NCBI GenBank assembly: GCA_002307905.1
Contig: DBUL01000204.1
Span: forward strand, 7,167-13,720
Reading direction: 5' to 3'
DNA from: Rhizobiaceae bacterium UBA1291
Lineage (GTDB): Bacteria; Pseudomonadota; Alphaproteobacteria; Rhizobiales; Rhizobiaceae
Length of the DNA: 6,554 nt
A program made the position numbers and the translations under genes. This document shows, piece after piece, positions 5,786 through 6,554 of the stretch. Each line of letters starts with the position of its first letter. Position 1 is the stretch's first letter. A model generated the notes under the pieces. The model ran no database searches and had not been told where the DNA came from. It saw only the letters and a program-made list of their open reading frames with translations.

Positions 5786-6480
5786 GTAGTTGCCTCGGAT
5801 GCAGACTGGCGGCGAAGGTCGGAGACGATACGGCCGTCGACCAGTTCAACCCGCCGGTCGCAACGATCGGCGATCATCCGGTCATGGGTGACGATGACCA
5901 CGGTGATCGCCGCGTTTCGCTGGAGGTCTTCGAGCAGATCGATGATGTCGGCGCTCGACCGGCTGTCGAGGCTGCCGGTCGGCTCGTCGGCGACGATAAG
6001 CTCCGGACGATTTGCAAGCGCGCGCGCGATCGCGACCCGTTGCCGCTCGCCGCCCGAAAGCTGAAGCGGATGCTGGCGACCGCGTGCGCCGAGACCCAGC
6101 CGCTCGAGTAGTTCCGTCACCCGCTCGCGCCGGACGCGGGCAGAAACTCCCTGCCACAGCATGGCGAGTTCGATGTTTTCCGCCACGGTCAACGACGGGA
6201 TCAGGTAGAAGGACTGGAAGATGAAACCGATCCGCTCTGAGCGGATGCGCGCCCAATCTGACCTTCCGCGCACGACCTCGCCGTCGAACAGGACTTCGCC
6301 GTCACTTGGCTCCTCGAGCCCGCAGAGCACGTCGAGCAGAGTCGATTTGCCGCTACCGCTAGGGCCGGTCACGGCGATGAAATCTCCGCGTGACACGGAG
6401 AACGAAACGTCATCGAGGGCAATGATGCGGCCATTGTCATAGACACGGCGGCAATGACGGAGTTCGACCAGGTGCGACAT
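5782..6480 (-). CDS. ABC transporter ATP-binding protein, LolD/MacB type
   Basis: Cytoplasmic ATPase of the neighbouring FtsX-type permease; a dimer would drive mechanotransmission across the membrane. The 232 residues, counted from ATG at 6478-6480, hold all catalytic elements: Walker A GPSGSGKST at 39-47, Q-loop Gln89 in FIFQSFYLIP, signature LSGGERQR at 141-148, Walker B LIVADEP at 161-167, D-loop SLD at 170-172 and H-loop His199 in IVTHD. Motif spacing matches the LolD/MacB/FtsE class. The frame extends 12 codons further to a GTG at 6516, but MSHLVELRH is the natural family start, and the extension would overlap the end of the preceding gene. No good ribosome binding site precedes the ATG; with the previous stop only 10 nt away, reinitiation by terminating ribosomes is likely. 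It overlaps the permease start by 4 bp. Confidence 0.93.
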   Translation of the reverse strand: MSHLVELRHCRRVYDNGRIIALDDVSFSVSRGDFIAVTGPSGSGKSTLLDVLCGLEEPSDGEVLFDGEVVRGRSDWARIRSERIGFIFQSFYLIPSLTVAENIELAMLWQGVSARVRRERVTELLERLGLGARGRQHPLQLSGGERQRVAIARALANRPELIVADEPTGSLDSRSSADIIDLLEDLQRNAAITVVIVTHDRMIADRCDRRVELVDGRIVSDLRRQSASEATT

Positions 6481-6490
6481 GGAGGGGCTT

Positions 6491-6554
6491 TCAGTTCTGG
6501 CCGTCACGCTCGGCACGCAGGCTCCGGGTCAGCGCCGCCAGCGAGCCGCCGAGT
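6491..6554 (-). CDS. C-terminal 20 codons of an unidentified gene, first in the exporter operon within this window
   Basis: On the minus strand one frame is open from the window edge to TGA at 6493-6491 and encodes 20 residues beginning LGGSLAALTR and ending RAERDGQN. The stop lies 10 nt before the ATPase start, the spacing expected for a co-transcribed upstream gene. One other frame is also open for most of the stretch but closes earlier. Too little is present to name a product; in exporters of this type the preceding gene is often a periplasmic adaptor or a second permease. That is context only. Confidence 0.45.
   Translation of the reverse strand, partial: LGGSLAALTRSLRAERDGQN

Noticed and set aside
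6230..6246. Perfect inverted repeat ATCCGCT/AGCGGAT inside the ATPase gene
   Set aside because: It encodes the conserved IRSERIG stretch of the ATPase, so the symmetry is explained by codon choice; no regulatory context.

Overview
The window looks like a chromosomal housekeeping region of a high-GC alphaproteobacterium, most likely of the Rhizobiales. I base this on gene content and style: a UbiH/COQ6-type ubiquinone hydroxylase, an AEC carrier, a short CcdA, tRNA-Lys and an FtsX/MacB-type exporter, plus a promoter matching the alphaproteobacterial TTGAC-N17-CTATAT pattern. The assignment is an inference from memory of these families; no database search was possible. I see no insertion sequence, integrase, CRISPR array or phage gene.

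Layout: (1) 1-1010, plus strand: the C-terminal 335 codons of a flavin-dependent UbiH/UbiF-family monooxygenase whose N-terminus lies left of the window. (2) 987-1949, minus: an AEC (auxin efflux carrier) family transporter with a TTG start; its 3' end overlaps the hydroxylase by 24 bp, tail to tail. (3) 2004-2753, minus: ccdA, a six-helix thiol-disulfide membrane protein with a GTG start, probably co-transcribed with the AEC gene. (4) 2754-2943: a divergent promoter region. (5) 2944-3019, plus: tRNA-Lys(UUU) with encoded CCA and a good upstream promoter. (6) 3030-4577, minus: a membrane-anchored phospholipase D superfamily protein with two complete HKD motifs, close to the ClsC branch of cardiolipin synthases; it ends 10 bp from the tRNA. 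(7) 4667-6480, minus: an ABC exporter pair (FtsX/MacB-type permease and LolD/MacB-type ATPase) joined by an ATGA stop/start overlap. (8) 6491-6554, minus: the last 20 codons of another gene in the same operon.

How the parts may work together: the minus-strand run from 6554 down to 3030 (unknown gene, ATPase, permease, PLD protein) is tightly packed and may be one transcription unit dealing with the cell envelope: a transporter that moves substrates across or out of the inner membrane plus a membrane-bound phospholipid-modifying enzyme. ccdA and the AEC gene form a second minus-strand unit, separated by a hairpin that could attenuate the distal gene. The hydroxylase belongs to quinone biosynthesis and probably has no functional tie to the AEC gene.

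None of the genes shows a frameshift or internal stop. I did not find a convincing undescribed system. The points worth a second look are start-site corrections (TTG, GTG, TTG), transcript ends that collide or overlap, two candidate regulatory hairpins, a 12-bp palindrome ahead of the PLD gene, and the possible exporter/PLD unit.
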